64,000 nucleotides of DNA from Chiridota heheva. Its lineage: Eukaryota > Echinodermata > Holothuroidea > Apodida > Chiridotidae. The notes below the pieces were generated by a model. That model was not told the origin of the DNA, did no database searches, and saw nothing but the letters and a program-made list of their open reading frames with translations. The position numbers and the translations under genes are program-made. Shown in pieces: positions 25,642 through 36,736 of the stretch (the first letter of the stretch is position 1; each line of letters begins with the position of its first letter). Location: assembly GCA_020152595.1 (NCBI GenBank), contig JAIGNY010004270.1:62001-126000 (forward strand), given 5' to 3'.

Positions 25642-25991
25642 TTTACCCCTTACTCTACCACACGGTGATACTATCGCTGTTTTAGGTGCCCCATCTTTGG
25701 TCCCGCCTCCCAGGCGTATTAAAAAAAAAAACGCTGGTAGAGTAAGGGTTAATCAAGTTGAGACAAGTGTGCCAACTCAAAAATATATGCAGCATGGTCC
25801 CAGTGGGCGGCCCACCAGGTCACTGAAGCGGTATGAGCCCGACTTTGCTGTTTAGAAGACAGAGGACCCTTCAATAATTAGCCTGTGGTTAATCCTTACT
25901 CTACCATGCAGCAATATTATTGCCGTTTTGGGTGCCCTGTCTTTGGCCCCGCCGCCCAGTCGCATTTTCAAAAAAAGCGAGTAAGGGTTAA
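25642..25991. mobile_element. 350-bp TTAA-type MITE, copy 1
   Basis: The outer ends are ccttactctaccac and its reverse complement ggtagagtaagg form; the right end is flanked by ttaa, the left by ttta. The same terminal pair recurs inside, so the element is two roughly 105-bp hairpin modules (25650-25760 and about 25890-25990) around a spacer of about 130 bp that contains atatgcagcatggtcccagt. Copy 2 is at 46458-46808 with the same architecture. TTAA flanks are the hallmark of piggyBac-type integration (also Kolobok); no transposase is present. Short open frames across it are incidental. Confidence 0.85.
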
Positions 25992-27061
25992 TCTTGTAAG
26001 TTATTATTCTTTAGTTGACAAGCTTGATTCTTCATTGGTTAAAATTATTCAACTTATGGATTCCAATCCAGTAGATTTATATTTTGCTATAAAATAAAGT
26101 ATTTCAACTTTGATCCTTTTTCAAGTTTTTAACTAATTCAATTATTGAATTTATTGAAACATTTCAATTTTAACTTTCATATGGTCACCCTTATATGGTC
26201 TTTGTTTCAAATTTTGCTCTGTTTACATTTTAAAATTTAAACTTCGAATGCCAAAAATCAATTAGATAACTTATTTAATTAATTAATTAATTAACTAATT
26301 AATTTCAACTTCTTAAATTTGTTCAACTTTTGAGCTGTTCAAAACAATGTTTTGTTTTGTTTTGTTTCATGTAAAAATCAGTTTTAGTTTGGTTATAATT
26401 TTGGCGACAATGGCTGCCCATGCTGTCCATATACTCCCAGGAGAAAATACCAATGATACCAGGATGAATACTTGATCAAAGGTTTGAAGGTTTAAACACC
26501 TGAAGATCCACTTCTTGATAATTGTCTGCTTTAAAACTGACTTGAGTCATAGTCTTTGTCTGTTTTAAAAAATATTTAAGCTGCTAGCATCCATATTAAA
26601 CAACACTAAGGTAGAGCATTCCAAAGCATACAAACTCTATTTAGAAACAAAAAAGTGTGGCAAATACTGGTAGAGCAATGGGGCTAATGAATCTTTTTTT
26701 TTAGATTTGAAACCCCCTGGTGTTGTGTTTTGACAGAAAACAAAAAAAGTTTTCCATTTAAATTCTTGAATGGTTTTTTCATCTACAAATAGTGTCTTGA
26801 GAAACTCAATTAAAAAAATAAAATAGTTTGACGTTATTTCAGTTGGTAAAGATATCAAGTTATGTACAAGTGGGGCCACTTAGTCTCACCCCAGAAAATT
26901 GTGTTTGGCCGAACGTGTGAGAACCTTTTTTCACTTATTTCGGTAACTAAAAAAATTAAATCACTGATTGAATTGTTGGATTACATTACATGTTGGATTA
27001 CATGTCTCTAGCATTATGTACTTGTCAAGTGTGTGACTCTCTCCTACACCTTCAGACAAGG
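25992..27061. other. AT-rich intron sequence with simple repeats
   Basis: It includes a ttaa/aattaatt run at about 26268-26305 and a ttttg run at 26353-26370. No gene or recognisable element was seen. Confidence 0.5.
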
Positions 27062-27289
27062 TGAGTCATTGCACCAAGATGGGTGACCAAAACATGTACA
27101 TTGAAGCGCCCCTCAGTCACTTAGGTGACTGACATTTCTATTAAAATGACTCACCCCAAATGACTTGCCTTTTTGTACATAAAGTGAATAGGTCTGAACC
27201 AAATTGACTAACCCCAGAGTGACTCTGGTAAATGACAATTTGGTACATCAATGCACATATGAGTCACTGTTTCATATGTCAATGACTCA
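27062..27289. promoter_or_regulatory. Cluster of four AP-1-type TGASTCA sites (candidate enhancer)
   Basis: Exact TGA(C/G)TCA heptamers lie at 27062-27068, 27147-27153, 27260-27266 and 27283-27289. Further TGACTC hexamers occur near 27034 and 27220. By chance one such heptamer is expected about every 8 kb. The site lies in intron 1 of an immune-type gene. Function is inference; a decayed repeat built on this word would look the same. Confidence 0.35.
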
Positions 27290-27511
27290 CATTTGACTGA
27301 TATTGCTGGGGGTAGTAAGGGTGAGGCATGCAACTGACAATTTCATAAAGAGCTAAATAAAGTGTTTAACCGTTGGATTATATGTAGATCTGGTTAAATG
27401 GTTTGAAGTGTAAATCTTAATTGAAAGGATGATAACATTTGAGATTAAGCATAGGTGCCAGTGCCCCCCTAACTTTTCAAAAGTGGCCCCCAACTTAAAA
27501 CTTACAAATTT

Positions 27512-27913
27512 ATGATGCTATTTTTTCAATTTGAAAATCAAATTACTGGAACAAATGAATGCATTGGCATTCAGACGACCAGACCCACAAACATAAACAT
27601 GACACAATTCAACAATCGATCTAATCGACACAGAAATCACTTCAAGTTCATCCTCTGTCGAAGAGTATCTCAGGCAGCATACTCACATGCTTTGGATCTA
27701 TTTCTTGCTGAGTTGGATCGACGCTTTGGACTTCATCGCTTCAACTAAGAGCAAGTATCTGCTTATAACAAGCTTGAAGATGGTCACCAGCGGATTATTA
27801 CAGCAGCCAAGGGAGGTGCCGTAACTATTCCGCCAGCAGTACAGCAACTTTATGGAAATTACATTGACATTGAATGCTTACGGATGCACTTGTCCATGCT
27901 TAGTACCCAATAA
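27512..27913 (+). pseudogene. hAT-type transposase fragment
   Basis: The reading HRNHFKF, then SQAAYSHALDLFLAELDRRF, matches the region of hAT and ZMYM/TTF-type transposase-derived proteins where a Tyr-rich start is followed by a helix ending in (L/F)xxELxxRF. After one stop (taa near 27748) the same frame continues through LEDGHQRIITAAKGGAVTIP and LYGNYIDIECLRMHLSML to 27913, again in keeping with the family's LxxYxxxL...ExxxW region. The N-terminal zinc finger and the catalytic Asp segments are absent. It is a relic without visible terminal inverted repeats. Confidence 0.6.
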
Positions 27914-28039
27914 TAAAGGCGGAGTCAATGACAGATAGCCATCATCCCTTAGACTTAAGACAGTTACCAAGGTCGCTGATATTTCAGCAAAGGATGGATC
28001 AGCACCAGGGACATAGAAAGGGTCCCCCCTTGTGAGGAG

Positions 28040-28481
28040 GGCAAACATTTATAGTGGACAATTTTCACCACCTCCTTATTGGCTCCCCCAACCCCTCTGC
28101 AACAATTGCCATTGCACCCTCACAATCCATCACGTTCTCCTTGCTTTCCCCCTGTACAACCTTCCCAGAGCTTCCCTCGCTCCCTACAACTCAATTGCTG
28201 AGTTCTTCCAAAAAAATCCTCCGGATAAAATTATCTACTTCCTTCATCATGCCTCCCTCTACGTCCATATTTAATTCTCCTCTTCTACCCCCTCTCTACT
28301 TTGTTTTTGTTTCAACCATGCACCTCCCCTCACAATCACAGCTTTCTGACCTTTTGTCCTTAAATTTCTCTCATTCTCCCCCTGTTTCCTTTACTTCCTA
28401 ATTCTAAAATGATCTGACCTCTCAGGCACAATTTGACCTTAGTTGTTGTGGTGCTGTTAAGCCATTATCAAACAAACAAAC
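28040..28481 (+). pseudogene. 5'-truncated I/Jockey-type LINE, C-terminus and 3' UTR
   Basis: It encodes the C-terminal knuckle region typical of RNase H-bearing LINEs: CNNCHCTLTIHHVLLAF, then YNLPRASLAPYN and IIYFLHHASLYVHI, ending with a stop. A C/T-rich 3' UTR follows, ending in the tail gacctctcaggcacaatttg and (caaa)n at 28481. It is a shorter relative of the long copy at about 52750-57760, whose matching region reads CNTDLLIKHILLSCPIY. Two overlapping open frames exist; the one with the Cys/His pattern is the meaningful one. Confidence 0.8.
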
Positions 28482-28982
28482 CAGTAAATAAATTTCTATC
28501 AATGTTCAAGTTGCTGCTAGTCAGAAAATCTCAAATTTTTAGGAATTACCCTTCAAATTAAATTTTGGGAGTCTTCCTTCATTTGTGAAAGATTCCCTTC
28601 ATTTCTGAGCAATTTTTTTTTGATTTTCGGAACATTTTCTACACTTTTGGGGAAATTTCCTTCATTCTGGGGCAGTTTTTAGCTCAACAATTGTGTTGTT
28701 GAGGTTATAAAGTGGGACGAATTTGTTAACTTGTGTCGCCCATGTTTGCAATGTATCTAGTGGAGGGTTTGGGCCAGAAATTTGTGAAATTTGGCAGAAC
28801 TGAAGAGCATGAAAATCTACACACAGGGTGTATTCAGTTTTTCATTTACTGTTTGCATACCTGAAATAAAACAATTTTAATTTTCATCATTTTTACAAAA
28901 ATCTGCAGTCTAAGCTGGACAATATGAGCTGATGCGTAAATAATTAGTTCCATGAATACAAAGACAAAAAGAACTGTGCACA
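28482..28982. other. Unassigned intron sequence
   Basis: Contains loose tccttcatt/ggaaatttcc type words (28560-28680) shared with other places in the window. No gene. Confidence 0.45.
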
Positions 28983-29325
28983 TAGCTATGCATAGCGCAT
29001 GATGTAGCTATGCATAGCGCATAATGTAGCTATGCGTAGCACATGATGTAACTATGCATAGCGCATGATGTAGCTATGCATAGCGCATGATGTAGCTATG
29101 CATAGCGCATGATGTAGCTATGCATAGCGCATGATGTAGCTATGCATAGCGCATGATGTAGCTATGTATAGCGCATGATGTAGCTATGCATAGCGCATGA
29201 TGTAGCTATGCATAGCGCATGATGTAGCTATGCATAGCGCATGATGTAGCTATGCATAGCGCATGATGTAGCTATGCATAGTGCATGATGTAGCTATGCA
29301 TAGCGCATGATGTAGCTATGCATAG
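28983..29325. repeat. 22-bp tandem array of a perfect palindrome, about 15.6 copies
   Basis: Each unit is tagctatgcatagcgcatga plus tg. It contains the 12-bp perfect palindrome GCTATGCATAGC. A few single-base variants occur (ataatg, gcgtag, acatg, gtatag, gtgcat). Repeated palindromes at 22-bp spacing could form cruciforms, but no function can be read from sequence. Confidence 0.95.
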
Positions 29326-31172
29326 AGGTTCACATTTGTAATATGACACCATTTGTGATAAGAAATTGACGGAACCAACAAGTTTTCGTGCACTAATCAA
29401 TTTAAAGAAATTTGGTATCAACCTATTATGATGCACTTGTCATTTGTCACACCCATTAATAATCAGTGCTGCCAAGAGGAGGATTTTTCTTGTCATAAAC
29501 AATGCTAAACCTCTAGCAAGGCGAAAGGATGTGTAAATACAGTTGCATGGTTTTGTTTACAAAGACAAGCAATTAGCAGTGGAAGCGATGCACATGCAAT
29601 GTGTATGTTTTGATCTTGTCATCACAAGAAATTGTCAGCCATTAAATGGACATTTTATTGCGTTATCATTCCCAAATAACTAAATGTTTTCTCTTTCAAA
29701 TCTACAGGCATCTCACAAGGCAATTTGAACTTGAATATTTACCTTACCAATTTAACCACATATCACACTTTAATATGCAGTAGTCTAACAAAATTGCCCC
29801 TTCACCTTTGATCAACCAAGGGAGTTGTTACTCTGACAATAGCTCCCAGGATCAACATATTTGAGTATGCTCACATTGTGTGGGTAACTTTAGTGAAATA
29901 GAAACATCTCACTCAGTATGCCCTACATGCTATACACTACTTGCAATAATGTGTACAGCCAGCTGTAAGGGTTTTACAGCTCCCTGGTACAGCCAAAGCA
30001 TACATGTATGACTACAGCTAGTACACAGTCATACTATACTGTAGGTATGTTTAATATCTGACTTGGCAACTCCCTGAATGCTACATGTACTGTAGAATTG
30101 AGTTTACAATTGTGATTGTATTATTTGTTTTTTTGCTCTAGTTCATGATTAGACAAATATTCATACTGAACACAGAAAAAAGTCATTTAGTTGGGTATTG
30201 TGAGGGTATACTTTAGAGTGGTACCTCCATGGTGAGGGGCTCTTGTCAGACACAGTGCACGTAGTACTACACTCCAAAAAGTACTTGTCAATCCAATTTT
30301 CCGGATGGTTGTTAATTTCCATCCACCTCTATCAATTAATCTTCCGAAGTCATTTATAGGAAGTCTCAGCAGTGGGAGATGCAGGGATCAAGAAAGAGAG
30401 GGGCGGGTGAGGGGCGGGGAGTATTCATAGCAGTGGACTGAGTGGAGTGGGTTTGCGATGGGCTATCCAATTGATGAAAAACCTGTCTGGGTACACTCTG
30501 GCATGTTGAATTGAAAACTTCGAAAAAGTCCTCTTCGGAAAACTATTTTTTTAGTGGTCACGGCATACCCAAACAGTGGAGGATGTCATTCGTTAAAGGA
30601 CATGAAAAATTAATCACTTCTTTGCTGCAACTTTGTCATTGTAATTTGTAAAGTTATCTCAAGAACGTTCTCCAAAATACCCTGGTCTTGGTTTCAAATG
30701 GTGCTACATTACTGTGTTACATTAATGTATCCACCCCCCCTCCCCCCTCCCCAACCTACCAACTAAAATTTAGCCAGCATATCTTTTAAAATGAAGTTTA
30801 AGAATCCTATTTATCATGGATTCATACTCAAATAAAATAACGGGGATAATGACAAATGACATGACTATGATTATAAAAATAAGATAAAAACATTTTTTTT
30901 TATTCTTTTGTATTTTTGTCAGCCATTCATGGTACATAAGCAATTCCACAGATATACAGATGAATACATTTATATCATACATTAACATAGTTAATATTCA
31001 ACCCAGCACTTACTAATAATGAACATGGTTAACCGACATGCCTGTCAAGCTCTAGTTAGCCTGCATATGAGAATCACAAAACAGTCACTTGTTAATATTT
31101 TTGGTAAATACACTACTGCAGGCTGCAGCATATTGAAATTTGTTTCTTCTCATAGCAGTTGACACCCTGACA
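29326..31172. other. Unassigned intron sequence
   Basis: About 1.8 kb with no supported gene. Short C- or G-rich runs lie at 30400-30420 and 30728-30755. The minus-strand frame at 30770-30988 is hydrophobic and AT-driven, with no family signature. Confidence 0.5.
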
Positions 31173-31226
31173 GTTGAGGTCCACTTGATGGGCCTTTCTA
31201 TTGAGGTCCACTTGATGGGCCTTTCT
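31173..31226. repeat. 27-bp direct tandem duplication
   Basis: Two adjacent copies of (g/a)ttgaggtccacttgatgg followed by gcctttct. Confidence 0.9.
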
Positions 31227-31265
31227 TAGGTCAGGATATGTTTTCTCATGATTCCATATACATAT

Positions 31266-31570
31266 CTTCAAAATAAATAGTAATAGTAATTATTTGATAT
31301 CGCGCCCTTTCTGAACAAGTATATTCAAGAGTGCTTTACAAATATCGGAGTTTTAGCATACGGTGCATCATCCATCCATTAGCTCAGTCCCAGGGAAGTG
31401 AATGAACACCGCGTTTCACGTTTCTTTTCTCGAATAGTGATTAGAGAACCAGGTAGGGTGTGACTGTCCTACCATCGGGACCGATAGCTTAATGTCCCCT
31501 CCGAAGGATGGCGAGCGCCATTCAACCATTGCCACTTCTCTCAACAGCTGAATTGGGAACAGGAGCTGCA
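31266..31570 (-). mobile_element. SINE on the minus strand
   Basis: Read on the minus strand, the body contains ccttcggaggggacattaag and the pair atcggtcccgatgg, then gtaaagcactcttgaat and a tail of tta/ctatta repeats (31275-31290 on +). The ccttcgga(t/g)gggacgttaa core and the taaagcgctt... tail are common to tRNA-type SINEs of marine invertebrates (recalled knowledge). The 5' promoter head was not located with confidence. The 72-codon open frame across it is not a gene. Confidence 0.6.
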
Positions 31571-31639
31571 AACAACGTACTTCTGCTTTGATGATCGGCG
31601 TATCTGTCTGCGACGAAAACGATTGATTTCTCATTACTT

Positions 31640-32311
31640 AAAATTGTTTCTTTTTTTAATTACACCAGTATGTAATACCTGCTAGTAGGGTTTGTACTTC
31701 ATCATCATTATCATCAGAAGAATTTATGATATTCTAAAAAGACTGAATACTTACTTACCTGCATGCACGTCATTCTTTTCATGGATTTATATGTTTCATC
31801 AGTTTATATTCTAAAGTTAGTTTTTAATGTTTAATTGATACACAACTCCACCACTATTAAAAGCACAATACCGTATAAGTTACAGCTTAGCTGGGCCTTT
31901 ATTACAAGTTTAATACTTTACAAATAAAGGAACAGCCCCAACATAGGCCTTCAGTAATCAATTCTTATGCAGTAGCTCCAGCGAATAGTTTAATCCAACA
32001 ATAACATTGCTATAAGCCCAACCCTTACTATACTATGCTAAAGTTTAATGCAGTGTCCTAAAACAATAATCAAAATACCTTGAAAGTTAAGTAGAACATG
32101 CTTTTGACGTACGACGTGTGCCTTAATATAGCGATCATTTCAGATGAATCCATTACATGTTTGAACAAATCTGAGAATCTTGGCCCACTTCAACTGCAAA
32201 GTATTGTCCTTAATTGTCACCCATCCTGTCACATATATACTTATAGAGCTACCTATAAAATAGATTGTCATCTTAACAGAATAACCCCATCTATATATGT
32301 TCATTTTCATA
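31640..32311. other. Unassigned intron sequence upstream of the gypsy element
   Basis: No gene. A 5' LTR start, if longer than assumed here, would fall in this stretch; no second LTR is present in the window to compare. Confidence 0.45.
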
Positions 32312-32437
32312 CTGTAATATATTAATCATGTAAGGTCAGATAAAGCATGGGCTAAAAGGTCAATACACAGATGACTAGTGAACCTCTTGAGAGTTAGTTG
32401 TGTCTTGTCTTTTGCTTTACATAACATGGTGTCAGAA
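32312..32437 (+). mobile_element. Probable 3' part of a gypsy 5' LTR with primer-binding site
   Basis: TGGTGTCAGAA at 32427-32437 is the usual type of sequence found directly after the 5' LTR of Ty3/gypsy elements, where a tRNA primer pairs. The LTR itself should end at about 32426 (ttacataaca). A TG start at about 32312 is a guess. The gag coding start follows 22 bases after the site. The 3' LTR is missing from the window, so LTR limits cannot be set. Confidence 0.45.
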
Positions 32438-32458
32438 AACAACCCATAGCTTTTAAAA

Positions 32459-32674
32459 ATGGATGCTTTGAAGCCGCCTGAATGGATGTTCTTCGAAGGA
32501 AATGTTTCGATGAATTGGAAGAAGTGGAGCCTACGTTTTGATTTATATATGGTTGCGTCTGGAAAGGCAAACAAGGACAAAAAAGTCCAGGCTTCAATAT
32601 TTCTCCATCTGATAGGAGAAACTGGGTTAGAGATTTTTAATTCCTTTACCTTTGCAAGGGAAGAGGATCAATAT
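32459..32674 (+). pseudogene. Ty3/gypsy gag, N-terminal part
   Basis: It starts MDALKPPEWMFFEGNVSMNW and continues with LRFDLYMVASGK and FLHLIGETGLEIFNSF to residue 72 (EEDQY). This is the capsid start of a widespread metazoan Ty3/gypsy lineage: a short Pro/Glu start, the GNxxxxW motif, LYLxAsG, and hlIGexxLeiyn. It is broken off at codon 72 by the 5.1-kb insertion at 32675; the gag resumes at 37809. The ATG is at 32459, just after the primer-binding-like site. The open frame runs 30 codons into the inserted DNA, which is not gag. Confidence 0.85.
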
Positions 32675-33276
32675 CAGTTCGGGCAAAGTCAGAATTCGGA
32701 AACGATGCCAAATTCGACGTTCGTGCGTTCCCGAATTCAGCAACGTTTCGGAATTGGAAAACTTTAAAGTTTCCAAATTTGGCAACCTTATGTTAGCCTA
32801 TGCTTCGGCATTTCGGTACGAGTAACGGCGAGTTGCAGCAAGTTTTAAAGTCATCTATAGTCTCTAAACTCACATTTATCCAAGGGAAACTAGTTTGGTC
32901 TGAGCTTTGACGAAATTTCGGCACATTTTGAAGGTAAGAATCCCAGAGATAAGCAATTTTACGAAAAATTCCAACTTTTCTAGCTTCCGACTTAACAGCT
33001 TTGCGACAGGTAGCAGGACCATACTAGATTAGCTGTACGAGTTACAATAGAATGCGGGTTACGTAATAAATTATGCAGAAAAAATAAGGGACCGCCTCAA
33101 TAAATTTTTTTTTGGATAGGATCATTGTAGGCCAAGTTAATTTACATGTGATTTTCTGCCATTTGTTCAACTTTAATTTTTTTTATTAAACCAGCTACAT
33201 TCTTATGGAACTGTGTTGCAGCGACTGGAAGTTATCCTACTTTGTAATGTTGGAATACCAGGTGGCAATTGGCTCT

Positions 33277-35395
33277 TTAGAACACTATTTTCATTTTCTG
33301 TGACATAGTCACCCCCTTCACCACTTGTTTCATCTCCTGATCTAGAAAATGACTCATTTTGACTGCAACATAAACGTAGAGCAATTTAAGTGCAAATGCT
33401 TCATAAACAATTGAAAATACTTGCCATGTAACATGGTGGTTGCTTGCTCTGATAATGAATTCTTTGGCTGCTTTACTTCTTAAGCCCAAGCAATGTGCTC
33501 CAAAAAAATATGTTGGCAAAGTGAAAACAGAGCGCGCAACAAATTTATTTCAATGTGTCCTGCACCAGGTGTTAGAAGTATGCAATCAAAAAGTTGATTG
33601 CAGGTAACATTTGAGACATCAAGATGTTTTTGCTGAACACGAATTTCGAAAGGGACTTTATTTGAATCAATCTCATCTCCACATAGGTTACAAACAAGAA
33701 TGCTTTCAATTTATGATATGGCTATCCTAAACGAGACACCATCAAATCCAACTCGTTACCCATGATCTCTTTATATTAACACCACACTGCTTCATAAGAA
33801 TTTGTAGCACAATTTTAAGTGTTTTTCTAGAATTTGGATTTACACCAATTATCTCTCCCATGCGAATAATAGGGGGCTCAGAAGAACGCTGACTTGGAAT
33901 TTCCCTTTATAAGTCACTTCTCCTTTTGGAATTGTTTGGATCATGGCCACATTTTGAACAGTGAGAGATGTTTTCACCATTTACAAAGCAACATTTTGGA
34001 CACACATACTTACCAGTGAGTTTGTAACTTGCACTGTATGAGGCATGGTCTTTGGGTTCAAGTGTAATGTCATCTAGACTGAATTCAGCCACAATCTGAG
34101 TAAGAAGTGACACTTGCACAGAGCTTTTGGGTTCAAGTGTAATGTCATCAATTCAGCCACAATCTGAGTAAGAAGCGACACTTGCACAGAGCTTTTGGGT
34201 TCAAGTGTAATGTCATCAATTCAGCCACAATCTGAGTAAGAAGTGACACTTGCACAGAGCTTCCATTGGATCTAAAAACCTTTTCTTTCAAATTTTCTTC
34301 TTGTGAAATTTTTTCACTTACATTTTTGAATCTTCCCAACCATCTTGAGGGCTTAAGATCCTCTTGAGTTTGAATACCTGTACCAACACTTTTAATAAAC
34401 ACAACATTAGTGACCACATCCACTGGGGTGGTACCTCCCTCTCTTATACGCCCTGTTTGACCTACTCGCTGAGTTGTCAGCAAAAACATCAATGTCCCCA
34501 TCAGGACATGTGTTTACTGCTGTAGATGCCTCCTTCAGCACCTTCTTAGTAGAAGTGACACTTCCACAAGGAGATGCTGCTGAATCTAAATAATGTGCAA
34601 CCTTACTACCTGTAACTGAATACTTTACCAAGCCTTGGCTGAAAGAAAAAGGACCAACAAAATTAAGATTACATAAAAAATACAAATTTTCAATCAACAA
34701 ACACAAATTGTTTACTTTTTTGTCTTCCTTGGAGTTTTGAATATTCAAATTAGATATTACTGTAAAAAAATCTAAAATGTGTTTTGGTCGTTGACGTAGG
34801 TACTCTCTGGGTTCCAATGTAGACAGTTCCTGTAGGTTTTTGTATCCCCCTTGCAGGATTGCAATGTCTTTTAGATTTCTTGTCTAAAGTGTCCACCTAA
34901 AATTGGCAAAATGTGGCTAATGTTGCTCTCTGAAATTCGCCCCTCTTCATTTAAAATGCCCAGTTTCCTCACAAGTTCATCTGCCTCAGTTTCATCTGCC
35001 CCCATTTCATCTGTAGTGACGGATGATATACCTGATTCCTGTGATTCACTTTCTAAAGGAGAACTGTCTGAAGGATCTAATAAATTACCACCACCCCCGT
35101 CAATGGAATCCTTTGCATATATCAGACAATCGGAACAGATGTATGATGCCCGAGGTGAAATAAGATTTTTTCTTATTAACCACTCTAAATGACCCTTTGA
35201 AAAATCCTTACTTGTCACTTTATGGATTGTTGGTGAACCAGATTTTGAAACAGAATCATGAATAATACATTTACAACACTTTGAGAACTGAGATCTAAAC
35301 TTTGAAGATCTTGTGGCAACTTTGGGTGATTTTGTCTTACCCATGGCAATCACAAACTGTTGATTGGCAGCATCATCTGAAAAACACAATAACAA
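33277..35395 (-). pseudogene. Transposase-like multi-exon pseudogene, family unnamed
   Basis: Read leftwards from about 35395. An N-terminal piece (to 34871) has a Cys pair (CCKCIIHD), a second (YICSDCLIYA) and an acidic Ser-rich stretch. A middle piece has CPDGDIDVFADN, then RVGQTGRIREGGTTPVDVVT NVVFI in another frame (about 34520-34380). A zinc-ribbon-like piece (KYVCPKCCFVNGENISHCSK C, 34010-33930) follows, then SEPPIIRMGEIIGVNPN, ILVCNLCGDEIDSNKVPF, LTPGAGHIEINLLRAL and SKAAKEFIIRASNHHVTWQV (to about 33400). I recall this series, especially a PGxGHxExN motif, from unannotated transposon-linked proteins of cnidarians and echinoderms but cannot name the family. Stops and a 68-bp triplication disrupt it. 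Introns are possible between pieces. Confidence 0.55.
34049..34263. repeat. 68-bp tandem repeat inside the transposase-like pseudogene, about 3 copies
   Basis: Units beginning attcagccacaatctgagta start at 34083, 34151 and 34219, with a partial copy upstream at 34049. Because 68 is not a multiple of three, each added copy shifts the frame of the gene it lies in. Confidence 0.92.
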
Positions 35396-35437
35396 AAATA
35401 GAAAAATTAAACGTTTACACTTTCATTACAATATTCA

Positions 35438-35485
35438 GGCAAACATGGTTCGGCCTGTAAAGCTACAGACCTAACCATGTTTGCC
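35438..35485. other. 21-bp near-perfect hairpin
   Basis: ggcaaacatggtt...gcctgt (35438-35458) pairs with acagacctaaccatgtttgcc (35465-35485), 19 of 21 positions, around a 6-base loop. It lies between the divergent genes of the DNA transposon, 43 bases upstream of the minus-strand open frame, so a role in transposon expression or binding is possible but unproven. Confidence 0.75.
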
Positions 35486-36736
35486 CCAATACTTGAATAA
35501 ATTCATACTTGAAATAGACAGAATGGAAACAGGCATATGCTTTTAAAATATGTTTTTGCTTAGAAAAACAATTACTTAAAACAGATTCAATTTTTTCAAA
35601 AACAAAATAATGGTTAATTTGAATTGACCAAGTACAGATTTCGGTTAAAAATTATGAAATAAAAAATAAATGATTATTCAAATTATGTGATAATCCATTC
35701 AATAAATATTTTTGTATAATTATCATTTGAAACATCACATAAATAACAAATGTCAAAGTTGTGCACTGCACAGCACTGTTTTGACAAACTGACACCAAAC
35801 AAACACATTTTGAGATGATCCCTTCCACAAAGTTTTTTCTGCACTGCAGACATGCCATGAGGAATTTGGCATTGAAGTCACCACATGTAACATTTGTGAA
35901 GCTGCATTTGAGGATAGACTACATTACAAGAAAAGTTTTTTAGACTGAGATTTTAAGCTTCAGCATTCCTTAAATCATGGATAATTTTGAACAGCATTTA
36001 CAAGATCTTAAAAGAGAGCGCATTGTGTGAGGATGGAATCTGAATACATCAGTGCAACCGATGATATTTTTATCATCAATAAATGGGTGAGATATTTTTT
36101 CAACTTTTAATGAAGCATATAGCTGTGGCAAAAATGGAAAAATTGTCTGAAATTACAAATTGGCACTTTGTAGCCAGGCATATTTACCTTTATTTGACTT
36201 ATTGTGCCAAATATTTGAAGGGGTGGTAGTGATAATGCGAAGGAGTTTCCTCATAATCCAAAACATTTGTTTAAATTAATTTCTCAAGAAATAGGAAATG
36301 AAAGTATTATTAATCAATCCGTTTTTTTAAATTTAATCACTAGTGACTTGGAGCTTTAAGAGAATAATTTATATTTTGTTAATATAATGCAGAATGTAGT
36401 TGAATTATTGTCTTGATTTTAAGGTAATTATGTAAATGGCAGTTAGCCCTTTCAGTATTCTTTAAACTTTTGCTCTTTTCCCCAAAATCTCCACCAGCCC
36501 TGTCCTTTCAAATGTCTTTGTATCTCTTCAGGAAAATTATTGGAACTTACCAACTTGTCAACTAATATTTAGCATAGCTAATCACTTTTCATGGACATTT
36601 CCAAAATTAAACTACATACAGGAAGAAATAATTGAAATATCAAAATTTCAATTTTCATAAAAAGAAACAACTTACATTAGCCTATGTGTATAAACATGTG
36701 AATAAGAAAGGCATGCATTTGTTTTCCATTGTACAG
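35486..36736. other. Interior of the DNA transposon between its two genes
   Basis: About 1.2 kb, AT-rich, with no supported coding region. One + strand reading near 35850-35935 has CxxC-like spacing (TCHEEF...CNICEAAF), but it is short and I did not call it. The stretch may hold upstream exons or introns of the plus-strand gene. Confidence 0.4.

Noticed and set aside
25622..26097. Small proteins of 70-77 codons
   Set aside because: They cross the MITE at 25642-25991; the same frames reappear at copy 2 because the DNA repeats, not because of coding.
32326..32597. Minus-strand frames of 67-84 codons opposite the gypsy gag
   Set aside because: Antisense shadows of gag; no independent signal.
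35850..35940. Zinc-finger-like reading TCHEEF...CNICEAAFED on +
   Set aside because: Too short, no splice support, and lies between two transposon genes; Cys spacing alone is not enough.
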